From: an uncultured Kineothrix sp.
Lineage (GTDB): Bacteria; Bacillota; Clostridia; Lachnospirales; Lachnospiraceae
Assembly (NCBI GenBank): GCA_910588855.1
Contig: CAJUSR010000006.1
Location: 11,581-75,580 of the forward strand
Direction of reading: 5' to 3'
DNA: 64,000 bases
Shown: positions 51,534-58,921 of the stretch, piece after piece
Numbering within the stretch: the first letter of the stretch is position 1
Layout of the letters: every line of letters begins with the position of its first letter
Notes under the pieces: generated by a model
Database searches by the model: none
What the model was told of the DNA's origin: nothing
The model's input: the letters and a program-made list of their open reading frames with translations, nothing else
Position numbers and translations under genes: made by a program

Positions 51534-52958
51534 CTAATCTACCAAAAATACAGACTCCCCGCCCGCCTTCGTAATTTCTCCGATATCCTTCCCCAATTCC
51601 CTTGCCAATATTTCCACTGTCTTCGCCGAACAGAATCCTGCCTGGCATCTCCCCATCCCTGCTCTTGTGCGGCGTTTTACCCCATCCAAAGTAGTCGCCC
51701 CCAACGGTCTGTGAATTGCATTCAGAATTTCCCCTTCCGTCACCAGTTCACAGCGACAAACCACATTGGCATAAGCAGGATTTTCTTTAACCAGCTTTTT
51801 CCTTTCTTCCTTGTCTGCAGCCGCCATAGACGGTATCCCTTGTCTTTTTGCTATAAAATCCTGCTTTCTCACGGCAGGTATTATCTCTTTGACAATTTCC
51901 GCCACATACTCCCCGATTGCCGGGGCACAGGTCAATCCCGGCGATTCTATGCCAGCCACGTCGATAAACCCTTTTGCATCTTCCGCTTCCTCAATGATAA
52001 AATCACCGCCATCCTCATGGGCGCGCAGCCCTGCAAAAGAAGTAATCACTTTTCCCATTGGCAGGAATGGAACGCTCAAGGCCCCTTTCTTCAAAACTTC
52101 CTCCAACCCAATGCCGGTAGTATTGACCCCTTCTTTCTCCTCAATGTCTACGGCCGTAGGCCCTGCCAACAAATTGCCATGAACCGTAGGTGTCACCAAT
52201 ACCCCCTTGCCATACTCTGTGGGAAGCTGGAAAACCGTATGGGAAACATAATCCCCTACCGTTTTGTCAAAAAGGCAATACTCACCTTTCCTCGGCAGGA
52301 TATGGAACTTCCTTTCGCTTACCATATTATGGATACTATCCGCATACACTCCCGCCGCATTAATGACAACCCGGCTAAAAAACGTCTCCGCCCCAGCCTC
52401 CAGGCGATATCCTTCCTTCTGTTTCTCTATTACCTCTACTTTTGTATTCAGATAAAAATCCACTCCATTCACAGACGCATTTTCGGCCAAAGCCGCTGTC
52501 AGCCCAAAGGGGCATACAATCCCTCCCGTGGGCGCATACAAAGCAGCGACCGCTTTATCGGACAGATTCGGCTCCATCTCCAAAAGCTCTTCTCTTTCCA
52601 GAATCCGAAGGCCTTCCACCCCATTTTCCTGACCTCTTTCCAACAGCTTTTGCAGCTTTTCCCTATCTTTTATATCAAAGCAAAGCACCAGAGAACCATT
52701 TCTCCGAAAAGGGAAATCCAATTGCCCGGCAAGGTTTTCCATCAAAGCGTTTCCCCTCAAGTTCAAAGCCGCCTTTTTTGTTCCCGGCTTCGCATCATAA
52801 CCCGCATGGACAATACCGCTGTTCGCCTTAGACGTTCCCTCGCAAATATCGGAAGCTTTTTCCAATACGGCAACTTTCCAGTCATACGCAGACAATTCCC
52901 GCGCAACCGCACTGCCGCTTACCCCGGCTCCTATAACGATTATATCATATCTTTTCAT
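51534..52958 (-). CDS. Glycerol-3-phosphate dehydrogenase-like flavoprotein (GlpA/GlpO type)
   Basis: A 474-residue FAD protein of the DAO family with IIVIGAGVSGSAVARELS at the N-terminus. GTSKANSGIVHAGYDAKPG is the characteristic G3P-oxidase/dehydrogenase segment, and a C-terminal BFD-like [2Fe-2S] domain carries CRCELVTEGEI and GRCQAGFC (about 385-440). It should oxidise glycerol 3-phosphate to dihydroxyacetone phosphate in the anaerobic glp pathway. It is the first gene of the operon with the other flavoprotein, DUF1667 and glpK. The upstream leader contains a terminator hairpin. Confidence 0.88.
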   Translation of the reverse strand: MKRYDIIVIGAGVSGSAVARELSAYDWKVAVLEKASDICEGTSKANSGIVHAGYDAKPGTKKAALNLRGNALMENLAGQLDFPFRRNGSLVLCFDIKDREKLQKLLERGQENGVEGLRILEREELLEMEPNLSDKAVAALYAPTGGIVCPFGLTAALAENASVNGVDFYLNTKVEVIEKQKEGYRLEAGAETFFSRVVINAAGVYADSIHNMVSERKFHILPRKGEYCLFDKTVGDYVSHTVFQLPTEYGKGVLVTPTVHGNLLAGPTAVDIEEKEGVNTTGIGLEEVLKKGALSVPFLPMGKVITSFAGLRAHEDGGDFIIEEAEDAKGFIDVAGIESPGLTCAPAIGEYVAEIVKEIIPAVRKQDFIAKRQGIPSMAAADKEERKKLVKENPAYANVVCRCELVTEGEILNAIHRPLGATTLDGVKRRTRAGMGRCQAGFCSAKTVEILARELGKDIGEITKAGGESVFLVD

Positions 52959-52974
52959 CCTTCTTTCCCTAACG

Positions 52975-53000
52975 GTATATCCGCTCCGGATATATCCCCT
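52975..53000. promoter_or_regulatory. Direct repeats GGATATA in the glp leader
   Basis: On the minus strand GGATATA occurs twice, 15 bases apart, the first as the palindrome GGATATATCC. They lie between the leader terminator and the GlpA-like start codon. A regulatory role is conceivable but nothing else supports it. Confidence 0.3.
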
Positions 53001-53007
53001 TTCTTTT

Positions 53008-53031
53008 TATAAAAAAGTGTCTTCGACACTT
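53008..53031 (-). terminator. Terminator-like hairpin in the glycerol operon leader
   Basis: AAGTGTC-GAA-GACACTT is followed by T4 on the minus strand, 50 bases upstream of the GlpA-like start. Placed after the lgt-side terminators, it may be an attenuator of the glp operon. Some Firmicutes control glp genes by antitermination with GlpP; no glpP gene is in the window. Confidence 0.6.
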
Positions 53032-53068
53032 CAATTTATTCCCTTCTGGCGAAGGACTTTCCTATATG

Positions 53069-53096
53069 GTAAAAAAGAATCCTGCTTGCAGGATTC
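53069..53096 (-). terminator. Intrinsic terminator (second stop after lgt)
   Basis: GAATCCTGC / GCAGGATTC is a 9-bp perfect stem followed by T6 on the minus strand. Together with the terminator at 53414-53446 it brackets the inverted-repeat element. Confidence 0.8.
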
Positions 53097-53150
53097 TCCG
53101 CCTGCGGCGGGTCGCGCCAGCGACATGCTCCCCTCCGCCGCAGTGCGATA
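53097..53150. repeat. GC-rich interspersed repeat, copy 2
   Basis: CTGCGGCGG / CCGCCGCAG inverted repeat with a 24-base interior, followed by TGCGATAA. It has the same design and partly the same interior as the copy at 31769-31824. It abuts the long inverted-repeat element on one side and a terminator on the other. Confidence 0.75.
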
Positions 53151-53152
53151 AT

Positions 53153-53422
53153 TGCTTTTTTACCATAAGGATTCGGGTGTCAAAAGGTCTGTCCGGCGGT
53201 GGCGTTTGGCAGATGGCACAAAAGAATATTGGGCAAGTGACTTTTGTACGATGGAGAGGGGACTCTAAAATCGTGGAAACCAATGCTGAATACGATTTTC
53301 GCCTTAAGAGGCTCATCGAAATGCTCCGTACAATGGAACGCGCACAAATTTTTTGTGCTATCTGCCAAACGCCACCGCCGGACAGACCTTTTGACACCCG
53401 AATCCCATAAGGTAAAAAAGCA
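53153..53422. repeat. Long inverted-repeat element (about 70-bp arms, about 125-bp core)
   Basis: The left arm (53153-53224) and right arm (53351-53422) are reverse complements over about 70 bases with only a few differences. Both contain ATTCGGGTGTCAAAAG, GTCTGTCCGGCGG and GGCGTTTGGCAGAT. The core holds further stems (AAAATCGT / ACGATTTT; TTGTAC / GTACAA). There is no transposase. The size and layout fit a MITE-like element or a structured intergenic RNA. A diverged relative of one arm is at 19223-19318. The open frames that cross it in both directions are by-products of the symmetry. Confidence 0.85.
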
Positions 53423-53446
53423 GGCAAAATAAGTGCCTGCTTTTTA
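53414..53446. terminator. Bidirectional terminator after lgt
   Basis: AGCAGGCA / TGCCTGCT stem with a 7-base loop, A6 on one side and T5 on the other. It lies 12 bases past the lgt stop codon and overlaps the right end of the inverted-repeat element. Confidence 0.85.
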
Positions 53447-53457
53447 TCCGCGGCATT

Positions 53458-54234
53458 TTAACTAATCCGCGCCGGATTGCCTTCCCCGCCCTTTTTTCCG
53501 CTGACTACAAATAAAACGATTCCGGCCACTACCGTAAAAATAGAAATAAACTGGGATGTGGACAAGGCGCCTACGTTCCCCCTTATCAAATCCCCTCTGT
53601 AATATTCCAATACAAACCTCCCAATGCTGTATAAAATCAGATACAGCCCGCCGATTTGCCCGTCCGCCTTCTTCCTTTTTGCGTACCAAATCAAAACAAA
53701 GAAATGCAGGAAATCCAGCCCGCTGGAAATAAGCTGGGTCGGAATCAGGCTGACACCGTTCGGCGCATAGCTGGACTCATGAAAGACAATGCCAAACGGG
53801 CTATCCGTCTCCCTTCCAAAACAACATCCTGCCAGGAAACACCCTATCCTTCCAAATCCCTGCGCCAAAGCTACCGAAGGAATCAGCATATCGAAATATG
53901 CCAAAAATTTCAACCCCTTTATTTTGGAATAAAGCATCGCCGACAAAATCCCCCCGATAATCCCTCCATATACTACCCATCCATCTTTCAGATGGTGGAA
54001 AATATCCGGATTTGCCAAAACATCCTTTATATTTGTCAGAAAATAAAGTAGTTTAGAACCTGTAAAACCGCCTACCACACACCAGATTACATAATTAAAT
54101 ACATGCTCCTCTTCCAAACCATATTTTTTTGCCCTGTATTCCCCAACAAAATAAGCCGCAATTATACCAATCGCAATCATCAACCCATACCCATATACCG
54201 TAAACGGGCCTATGGAAAATAATTCATTTTTCAT
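53458..54234 (-). CDS. lgt: Prolipoprotein diacylglyceryl transferase
   Basis: A 258-residue membrane enzyme that attaches diacylglycerol to the lipobox cysteine of preprolipoproteins. It has seven or so TM segments, YGLMIAIGIIAAY near the start, the signature GRIGCFLAGCCFGRETDSPFG near 130-150, and HxGG-type sequence in the DGWVVYGGIIGG loop. It would process the two lipoproteins of this window. GGAGG stands 5-6 bases before the ATG; the gene is monocistronic with its own promoter. Confidence 0.96.
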   Translation of the reverse strand: MKNELFSIGPFTVYGYGLMIAIGIIAAYFVGEYRAKKYGLEEEHVFNYVIWCVVGGFTGSKLLYFLTNIKDVLANPDIFHHLKDGWVVYGGIIGGILSAMLYSKIKGLKFLAYFDMLIPSVALAQGFGRIGCFLAGCCFGRETDSPFGIVFHESSYAPNGVSLIPTQLISSGLDFLHFFVLIWYAKRKKADGQIGGLYLILYSIGRFVLEYYRGDLIRGNVGALSTSQFISIFTVVAGIVLFVVSGKKGGEGNPARIS

Positions 54235-54266
54235 TCATGTCCTCCATTGATTTCAAGTGTATCCTA

Positions 54267-54295
54267 ATAGTAGCATAATATTTCAAATGTTTCAA
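54267..54295 (-). promoter_or_regulatory. Promoter of lgt
   Basis: TTGAAA, a 17-base spacer and TACTAT on the minus strand, about 35 bases before the start codon. The stretch from 54296 to 54480 between this promoter and that of the divergent GntR-type gene shows no gene I can support. Confidence 0.6.
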
Positions 54296-54480
54296 TGAAG
54301 GAAAAACGGCATTTGCGATGGCCGGATAAGGAGGTTTTTTATATAGGATGCGATACAGCCCCTGTCAAAAGGGTTATACCGTTTCCCTTTCGTTACGCTA
54401 CAAGTTTGAAGCCCTGTAGAATGTTCCGTACAAATAAATAGCCAAACAAGTTTTGCAATAAATTTTTTACTCTTTCCTTC

Positions 54481-54509
54481 TTGACATAAAGTCATTGCCC
54501 GTATATAAT
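54481..54509 (+). promoter_or_regulatory. Promoter of the gntR-ABC operon
   Basis: Perfect TTGACA, 17-base spacer, perfect TATAAT. Because it is a full-consensus promoter it needs tight repression, which the overlapping operator can give. Confidence 0.92.
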
Positions 54510-54531
54510 GTACTTAGTCAATAAGTACATT
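54507..54531. promoter_or_regulatory. Operator of the YtrA-type GntR regulator
   Basis: AATGTACTTA-GTCAA-TAAGTACATT is a perfect 10-bp inverted repeat with a 5-base spacer, overlapping the last bases of the -10 and the start of transcription. GTAC-centred inverted repeats fit known YtrA-subfamily operators, so autorepression by the product of the first gene is likely. Confidence 0.8.
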
Positions 54532-54552
54532 ATAAAACAAAGGAGTAGCCAT

Positions 54553-54930
54553 GTGGAAATTATAATCAGCAGCAATACAAGTAAACCTATTTATGAGCAG
54601 ATTACTTCCCAAATTAAAGCTATGGTAATGAGTGGGGAATTACAGACAGGAGACTCGATTCCATCCATGCGTGCATTGGCCAAATCGATTCATGTCAGCG
54701 TCATTACCGTCCAAAAGGCATATGAAGATTTGCAAAGAGATGGGTTCATTGAAACAACGGTCGGTCGGGGCAGTTTCATATCGGCCCAAAATAAAGATTT
54801 TTTTCAAGAGGAACAGCAAAGACGCGCGGAAGAACACCTGATGGAGGCAGCAGACATTGCCCGTACCAGCGGAATCCCGCTTAGTAAGATGGTAGAACTT
54901 CTTACCATGTTTTATCAAGAGGAGGACTGA
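54553..54930 (+). CDS. GntR-family regulator, YtrA subfamily
   Basis: A 126-residue protein with only a GntR winged helix (SKPIYEQITSQIKAMVMSGELQTGDSIPSMRALA, then VITVQKAYEDLQRDGFIET and VGRGSFIS) and a short helical tail of about 45 residues. This is the compact YtrA layout that regulates adjacent ABC transporters. The start is GTG at 54553, 8 bases after GGAG; an overlapping ATG one base upstream is in another frame and stops at once. It is the first gene of a three-gene operon with ATPase and permease. Confidence 0.9.
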   Translation: MEIIISSNTSKPIYEQITSQIKAMVMSGELQTGDSIPSMRALAKSIHVSVITVQKAYEDLQRDGFIETTVGRGSFISAQNKDFFQEEQQRRAEEHLMEAADIARTSGIPLSKMVELLTMFYQEED

Positions 54931-54935
54931 CAGAA

Positions 54936-55799
54936 ATGACAGACGCAATTTTACAAATAGACCATTTGAGCAAACAATATCCCGGCTTCCGGCTGGATGA
55001 CGTTTCATTTTCCATCCCCAAAGGTTCTATCATGGGGTTAATCGGTGAAAACGGAGCCGGAAAAAGCACTACTATTAAAGCAATCCTTGACCTAATCAAA
55101 AAGGACGGCGGGCATGTTTCCTTCTGGGGGCAGGAACTGTCTTCTTCCAAACAAATCAAGGAGGATATCGGCGTGGTTTTTGACGGCATTAACTTTTACG
55201 AAACCCTAACCCCTGCCAAAATAGGCAAAATTTCCGAAAGTGCATATATGCAATGGAACAAAAAATCATACCAGGATTTTTTAAACCGCTTCCAGCTTCC
55301 GGCAAACAAAGAAATCAAATCCTTTTCCAAAGGGATGAAAACAAAACTCTGCATTGCCGCTGCCCTTTCCCATTCCCCCAAGCTGCTTATCTTAGATGAA
55401 GCCACAAGCGGCCTTGATCCGGTCATGAGGGATGATATCTTGGATGTTTTTTTAGAATTTGTACAGGATGAAAGCCATTCCATCCTAATGTCTTCCCATA
55501 TATCCACCGATTTGGAGAAAGTGGCGGACTATATCACATTTATCCACCAAGGCAAAGTTCTTTTTTGCAAATCCAAGGACGAATTAAAATACCGCTATGG
55601 GATTATCCGATGCAAAACAGAACTTTTCCATACGATTGACCAATCCGAAATCCTCGCCTGCCGTAAAGACGATTATCAATGGAATGTACTGGTAGCCGAT
55701 AAGGAATATGCCAAACGAAAATATCGGACGGCAGTTGTTGACGATGCCACGATAGACGATATCCTATTGTTATATGTGAAAGGAGATTATAAAGCATGA
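54936..55799 (+). CDS. ABC transporter ATP-binding protein (YtrB-like)
   Basis: A 287-residue ATPase. Walker A is GENGAGKSTTIKAI (about 38-51), the signature FSKGMKTKLCIAAAL (about 130), and Walker B LLILDEATSGLDP (about 150), with the H-loop SSHIST. The last 80 residues form the variable C-terminal extension of this group. It is 5 bases after the regulator stop, and its end overlaps the permease start by 4 bases. Such GntR-ABC operons in Firmicutes respond to cell-wall antibiotics or act in resistance; the substrate is unknown. Confidence 0.92.
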   Translation: MTDAILQIDHLSKQYPGFRLDDVSFSIPKGSIMGLIGENGAGKSTTIKAILDLIKKDGGHVSFWGQELSSSKQIKEDIGVVFDGINFYETLTPAKIGKISESAYMQWNKKSYQDFLNRFQLPANKEIKSFSKGMKTKLCIAAALSHSPKLLILDEATSGLDPVMRDDILDVFLEFVQDESHSILMSSHISTDLEKVADYITFIHQGKVLFCKSKDELKYRYGIIRCKTELFHTIDQSEILACRKDDYQWNVLVADKEYAKRKYRTAVVDDATIDDILLLYVKGDYKA

Positions 55800-56449
55800 A
55801 AAGCCTCATCTTAAAAGATTTTTACAATATCAGCCACAACGCCAAATCCATGTTCCTTATCCTTTTAGTTTTTGCCGTTGCCTTTCTTCCTACTTCCGGC
55901 GTACAAGGTTATATTTTTACATGTGCCATTTTATGCAGCATGATGATTGTAACTACCTTTTCTTTTGACGAGCATTCCAACTGGCCATTATACGCTATGG
56001 TGATGCCTGTTTCCAAAAAAGATATTGTAGCAGGAAAATACTTTGTCCTTTTCGCCTTTTCCCTTATCGGCATTATATTCGGCCTCGTCGTAGGTACTGC
56101 AGGGAATGTAATCGCGGAAAGCTTCTCCCGCCCCCCGGAGGAAATTGCATCTATCTCCCCGCTCCTTTCGGCGCTGTTGGCCTTGTCATTTTCTACGGTT
56201 TTCGGGAGCATTTCCATCCCTCTTGCTATCCGGTTCGGAACAGAAAAAGGAAGGATTCTTGTCCTTGCCTCCTTCCTTATCCCCGCCGGCATCTGTTACG
56301 CTGCCTACCGTCTCCTGACAGCTTTGGGCATTAACATAACCGAAGATTTCATAACCGCCCTTTTATACGCTTCCCCAATCCCGGCTCTCCTTTGGAATTA
56401 CATCATGTACAAACTAAGCTGTGCCCTTTTCCTGAAAAAAGAGCTGTAA
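55796..56449 (+). CDS. ABC-2 type permease of the GntR operon
   Basis: A 217-residue membrane protein with about six hydrophobic segments. The sequence begins MKSLILKDFYNISHNAKSM, a common start of ABC-2 permeases in YtrA operons; SFDEHSNWPLYAMVMPVSKKDIVAGKY is a strongly conserved-looking segment of this group. It overlaps the ATPase gene by 4 bases. It probably forms a homodimer with the ATPase dimer. Confidence 0.85.
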   Translation: MKSLILKDFYNISHNAKSMFLILLVFAVAFLPTSGVQGYIFTCAILCSMMIVTTFSFDEHSNWPLYAMVMPVSKKDIVAGKYFVLFAFSLIGIIFGLVVGTAGNVIAESFSRPPEEIASISPLLSALLALSFSTVFGSISIPLAIRFGTEKGRILVLASFLIPAGICYAAYRLLTALGINITEDFITALLYASPIPALLWNYIMYKLSCALFLKKEL

Positions 56450-56469
56450 ACTTCCACATCATTTTCGTC

Positions 56470-56498
56470 TTGCAGATTCGGTAAAAAAGAATTAAAAT
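56470..56498 (+). promoter_or_regulatory. Promoter of the bacteriohemerythrin gene
   Basis: TTGCAG, a 17-base spacer and TAAAAT on the plus strand, about 50 bases before the start codon, which follows AAAGGAG. Confidence 0.6.
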
Positions 56499-56548
56499 AT
56501 AACCGGAAACCGGAATTACCACAATAGACAAATAAAGGAGATAATGTT

Positions 56549-56944
56549 ATGTATGAAATGAAACCAGAATATTATACCGGAATTGAATTTATTGACAAAG
56601 AGCATGCCCGTTTATTTGAGCTTGCCCAAGAAACCCATGAATTGCTTTATGACGACCTTCTGCAAGACAAATCGGACCGCATTATACATCTGGTATCTGA
56701 ACTTATCAACTATACAAAAACACATTTTGCCCACGAAGAGGAATATCAGAAAAGCATAAACTATGCCTATATTAAAGAACATGCCGCACAGCACCGCCAA
56801 TTTGAAGACAGTTTGCTGGAGATTGACTTGGACGAAATCGAAGATGACTTTGACAGCCAAAACGATACGGTAGAGAACCTTCTGGAATTTTTGATTAACT
56901 GGCTGATAAACCATATACAAAAAGTGGATAAATTTATAAAATAA
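56549..56944 (+). CDS. Bacteriohemerythrin
   Basis: A 131-residue four-helix protein with all seven expected di-iron ligands: His19, His59, Glu63, His78, His82, His122 and Asp127 (motifs KEHARLFE, HFAHEEEY, KEHAAQH, NHIQKVD). It binds O2 at a non-haem di-iron site and in anaerobes is thought to help oxygen scavenging or sensing. It is a free-standing single domain next to the suf genes. Confidence 0.95.
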   Translation: MYEMKPEYYTGIEFIDKEHARLFELAQETHELLYDDLLQDKSDRIIHLVSELINYTKTHFAHEEEYQKSINYAYIKEHAAQHRQFEDSLLEIDLDEIEDDFDSQNDTVENLLEFLINWLINHIQKVDKFIK

Positions 56945-56950
56945 ATTTTA

Positions 56951-57006
56951 AAAGAGGATGCCCTCCCTATGACCTTAATCAATCATAGTTTTGGGGCACC
57001 CTCTTC
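56951..57006. terminator. Bidirectional terminator between hemerythrin and suf genes
   Basis: A long imperfect stem (AAGAGGATGCCC with GGGGCACCCTCTT; inner CTATGA / TCATAG) lies between the convergent genes. The minus-strand side has a clear T-rich tail. Confidence 0.75.
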
Positions 57007-57008
57007 CT

Positions 57009-57932
57009 TTATTTCAAAAAGCTATCAATAATTACAGCTTCCGCTTCCTCTTCTGTCATGCCAAAAGACCGCAGTTTCAAAAGCTGTTCCGTATTGATTC
57101 TTCCTATTGCCGCCTCATGGATAATCTGCGCATCGATGTTTCTTGCATCAATTTCCGGTATGGAGCAAACCTGTGCTTCATCCATAATAATGGAATCGCA
57201 CTGGATATGCGCTTTGCAAAGGGCATTCCCCACCGCATTTGGATGGAAAGTCTGCCGGGAAGCCCCTTTCGCCACGGAACGGGAGACAATCTGTGCCGAA
57301 CTATCGTCACCGTTCATCCTTACTTCCATATTAGACACTGCTGTCTGCCCATCATGCGTCATAAGTTTTTCCATAACAAAAAGCCTGCTTCCCGGCCCCA
57401 TATCCACATCCGTCTTCCTCTCTGTGGAGTCCACTCCCCGGATTTGGGCGGTATCCAGTGTAAAGACTGCCCCTTCCCCAAGAAAAATCTCTGTTACGGG
57501 GTTCAACACATTTTCCCCGGTTCCTTCCCCTTCCCCATAATGTTTCTCTTCATATACGACTTTTGCATTTTTCCCTACGTGAAACGCATGCACTCCATCA
57601 TGCCTTGTCTCGTTGCATCCGCTGTTATGGATACCACAGCCTGCTATAATTACAACATCTGCGCCCTCTTCAATATAAAAATCATTATACACAACGTCCG
57701 TCATCCCCGATTGTGAAATCACTACAGGGATATGGACCGCCTCCCCCTTCGTTTCGCCGCTGATATACACATCCACCCCCGGCTTGTCTTCTTTCCTTTT
57801 TATTTTTATGTTCTCGCTATCCCCGTGGCAAAGAGCCTGACCATTAAACCTCAGGTTATATGCACCCTCCTGTTTCCATCCACCGGCATCTATTTCCTTT
57901 AAGACACTACTTGTTACCGCATCCAATTCCAT
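57009..57932 (-). CDS. SufB/SufD-family Fe-S scaffold protein (short form)
   Basis: A 307-residue protein of the SufBD family, shorter than E. coli SufB (about 495) or SufD (about 420). The core beta-helix segments are recognisable (VVYEEKHYGEG, ADVVIIAGCGIHNSGC, ARNIDAQIIHEAAIGRINTEQL, then MTEEEAEAVIIDSFLK at the end). With the adjacent SufC ATPase it forms a minimal two-gene SUF system, as in several anaerobes and archaea. Its start overlaps the sufC end by 26 bases, with GGAGG just upstream. No dedicated SufS or SufU is linked; the desulfurase at 16-17 kb could supply sulfur. Confidence 0.88.
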   Translation of the reverse strand: MELDAVTSSVLKEIDAGGWKQEGAYNLRFNGQALCHGDSENIKIKRKEDKPGVDVYISGETKGEAVHIPVVISQSGMTDVVYNDFYIEEGADVVIIAGCGIHNSGCNETRHDGVHAFHVGKNAKVVYEEKHYGEGEGTGENVLNPVTEIFLGEGAVFTLDTAQIRGVDSTERKTDVDMGPGSRLFVMEKLMTHDGQTAVSNMEVRMNGDDSSAQIVSRSVAKGASRQTFHPNAVGNALCKAHIQCDSIIMDEAQVCSIPEIDARNIDAQIIHEAAIGRINTEQLLKLRSFGMTEEEAEAVIIDSFLK

Positions 57933-58665
57933 ATCCGCTGCCTCCTCTCCGGTTCACACATGCACACTCTTTTACTCCTCCAAACAGCATTGGCAGAATC
58001 TCTTCCGCCTCACCGCATTTTTCCACCGAACCGTCTCTTATTACCAGTATCCGGTCTGCCATCTGAATTATTTTTTCCTGATGGGAAATCAACAACAATG
58101 TTTCTTTTTTATCCCGGTGGATTTTCTCAAATTCGTCCACCAGCATGGAAAAGCTCCACAAATCTATGCCAGCCTCCGGTTCGTCAAAAATACACACTTT
58201 ATGGCTTTTTGCCAGAACAGTGGCAATTTCCACCCGTTTCCGTTCCCCTCCCGACAATGTGGCGTCCACTTCCCTATCCAAATATTCCCCGGCACACATG
58301 CCCACGCTACTGAGCAAATCACAGCATATATGCTCCGGCAATTCTTTTCCCGCTGCCAGATTCAATAGCCGGCGGACAGTCATTCCTTTAAAAGCCGGTG
58401 GCTGCTGGAACGCATAACCAATCCCCGCATTTGCCCTCTCATTTACACTTAAATCCATAATATCCTCGCCGTCCAACAGGATTTGCCCTTCCGTAGCAGG
58501 CAGGATACCCATAAGCAGCTTCGCTACCGTAGATTTGCCGCCCCCATTCGGCCCGGTAATCACCAGCATTTCCCCATCCTCCACCGTAAAACTGATATCC
58601 TTTACAATGGTTACTTTCTTACCATTTTCTATGACTTCATAGCCCAGATTACACACCTTAAGCAT
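57907..58665 (-). CDS. sufC: Fe-S assembly ATPase SufC
   Basis: A 252-residue ABC-type ATPase. Walker A is GPNGGGKSTVAKLLMG (about 40), then YAFQQPPAFKGMTVRRLL, the signature LSGGERKRVEI (about 140) and Walker B CIFDEPEAGIDLW (about 165), with H-loop ISHQEK. FQQPPAFKG is typical of SufC. It energises the SufB-type scaffold encoded next. It starts after AGAGG; a near-consensus promoter lies 45 bases upstream. Confidence 0.94.
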   Translation of the reverse strand: MLKVCNLGYEVIENGKKVTIVKDISFTVEDGEMLVITGPNGGGKSTVAKLLMGILPATEGQILLDGEDIMDLSVNERANAGIGYAFQQPPAFKGMTVRRLLNLAAGKELPEHICCDLLSSVGMCAGEYLDREVDATLSGGERKRVEIATVLAKSHKVCIFDEPEAGIDLWSFSMLVDEFEKIHRDKKETLLLISHQEKIIQMADRILVIRDGSVEKCGEAEEILPMLFGGVKECACVNRRGGSGYGIGCGNK

Positions 58666-58709
58666 CTCTCAACCTCTTTCCTTTTTCACCGTTTCCCTAA
58701 CAAATGTTA

Positions 58710-58738
58710 ATTATACCTTTTCTTCCTTTTTCCTGCAA
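58710..58738 (-). promoter_or_regulatory. Promoter of the sufCB operon
   Basis: TTGCAG, a 17-base spacer and a perfect TATAAT on the minus strand. No IscR- or Fur-like inverted repeat was recognised at this promoter. Confidence 0.8.
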
Positions 58739-58846
58739 GTATACACCCACTTTTTCCACAGAAACCGGATTTTCTACGGGCCGTTGGAAACATTGCCTAT
58801 AAAAATAGGTTCCCGACCGCTTTTTTATAGATGTATTTAATAAAGA

Positions 58847-58875
58847 TTTACATATTATTTTTTAAGTGTTATTAT
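58847..58875 (+). promoter_or_regulatory. Promoter of the hybrid sensor kinase gene
   Basis: TTTACA, a 17-base spacer and TATTAT on the plus strand, about 45 bases before the start codon. Confidence 0.55.
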
Positions 58876-58921
58876 TAAAGTAAGCAAAGTCAAGTCAAAT
58901 TCGGAGTTGGAGGGATACCGC

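Noticed and set aside
51345..53012. A 555-codon open frame on the plus strand
   Set aside because: It is antisense to the two flavoprotein genes, which have clear FAD motifs and SD sites on the minus strand. The antisense frame is rich in Pro, Ser, Phe and His with no domain.
53062..53427. Overlapping open frames of 114-121 codons on both strands
   Set aside because: They run through the inverted-repeat element; the same peptide (ending in a PPPDRPFDTRI-like stretch) appears on both strands because the arms are palindromic. No SD, no family.
54292..54495. A 67-codon minus-strand frame in the lgt/gntR gap
   Set aside because: It overlaps the lgt promoter and the gntR -35 element and has no SD or similarity to a known family.
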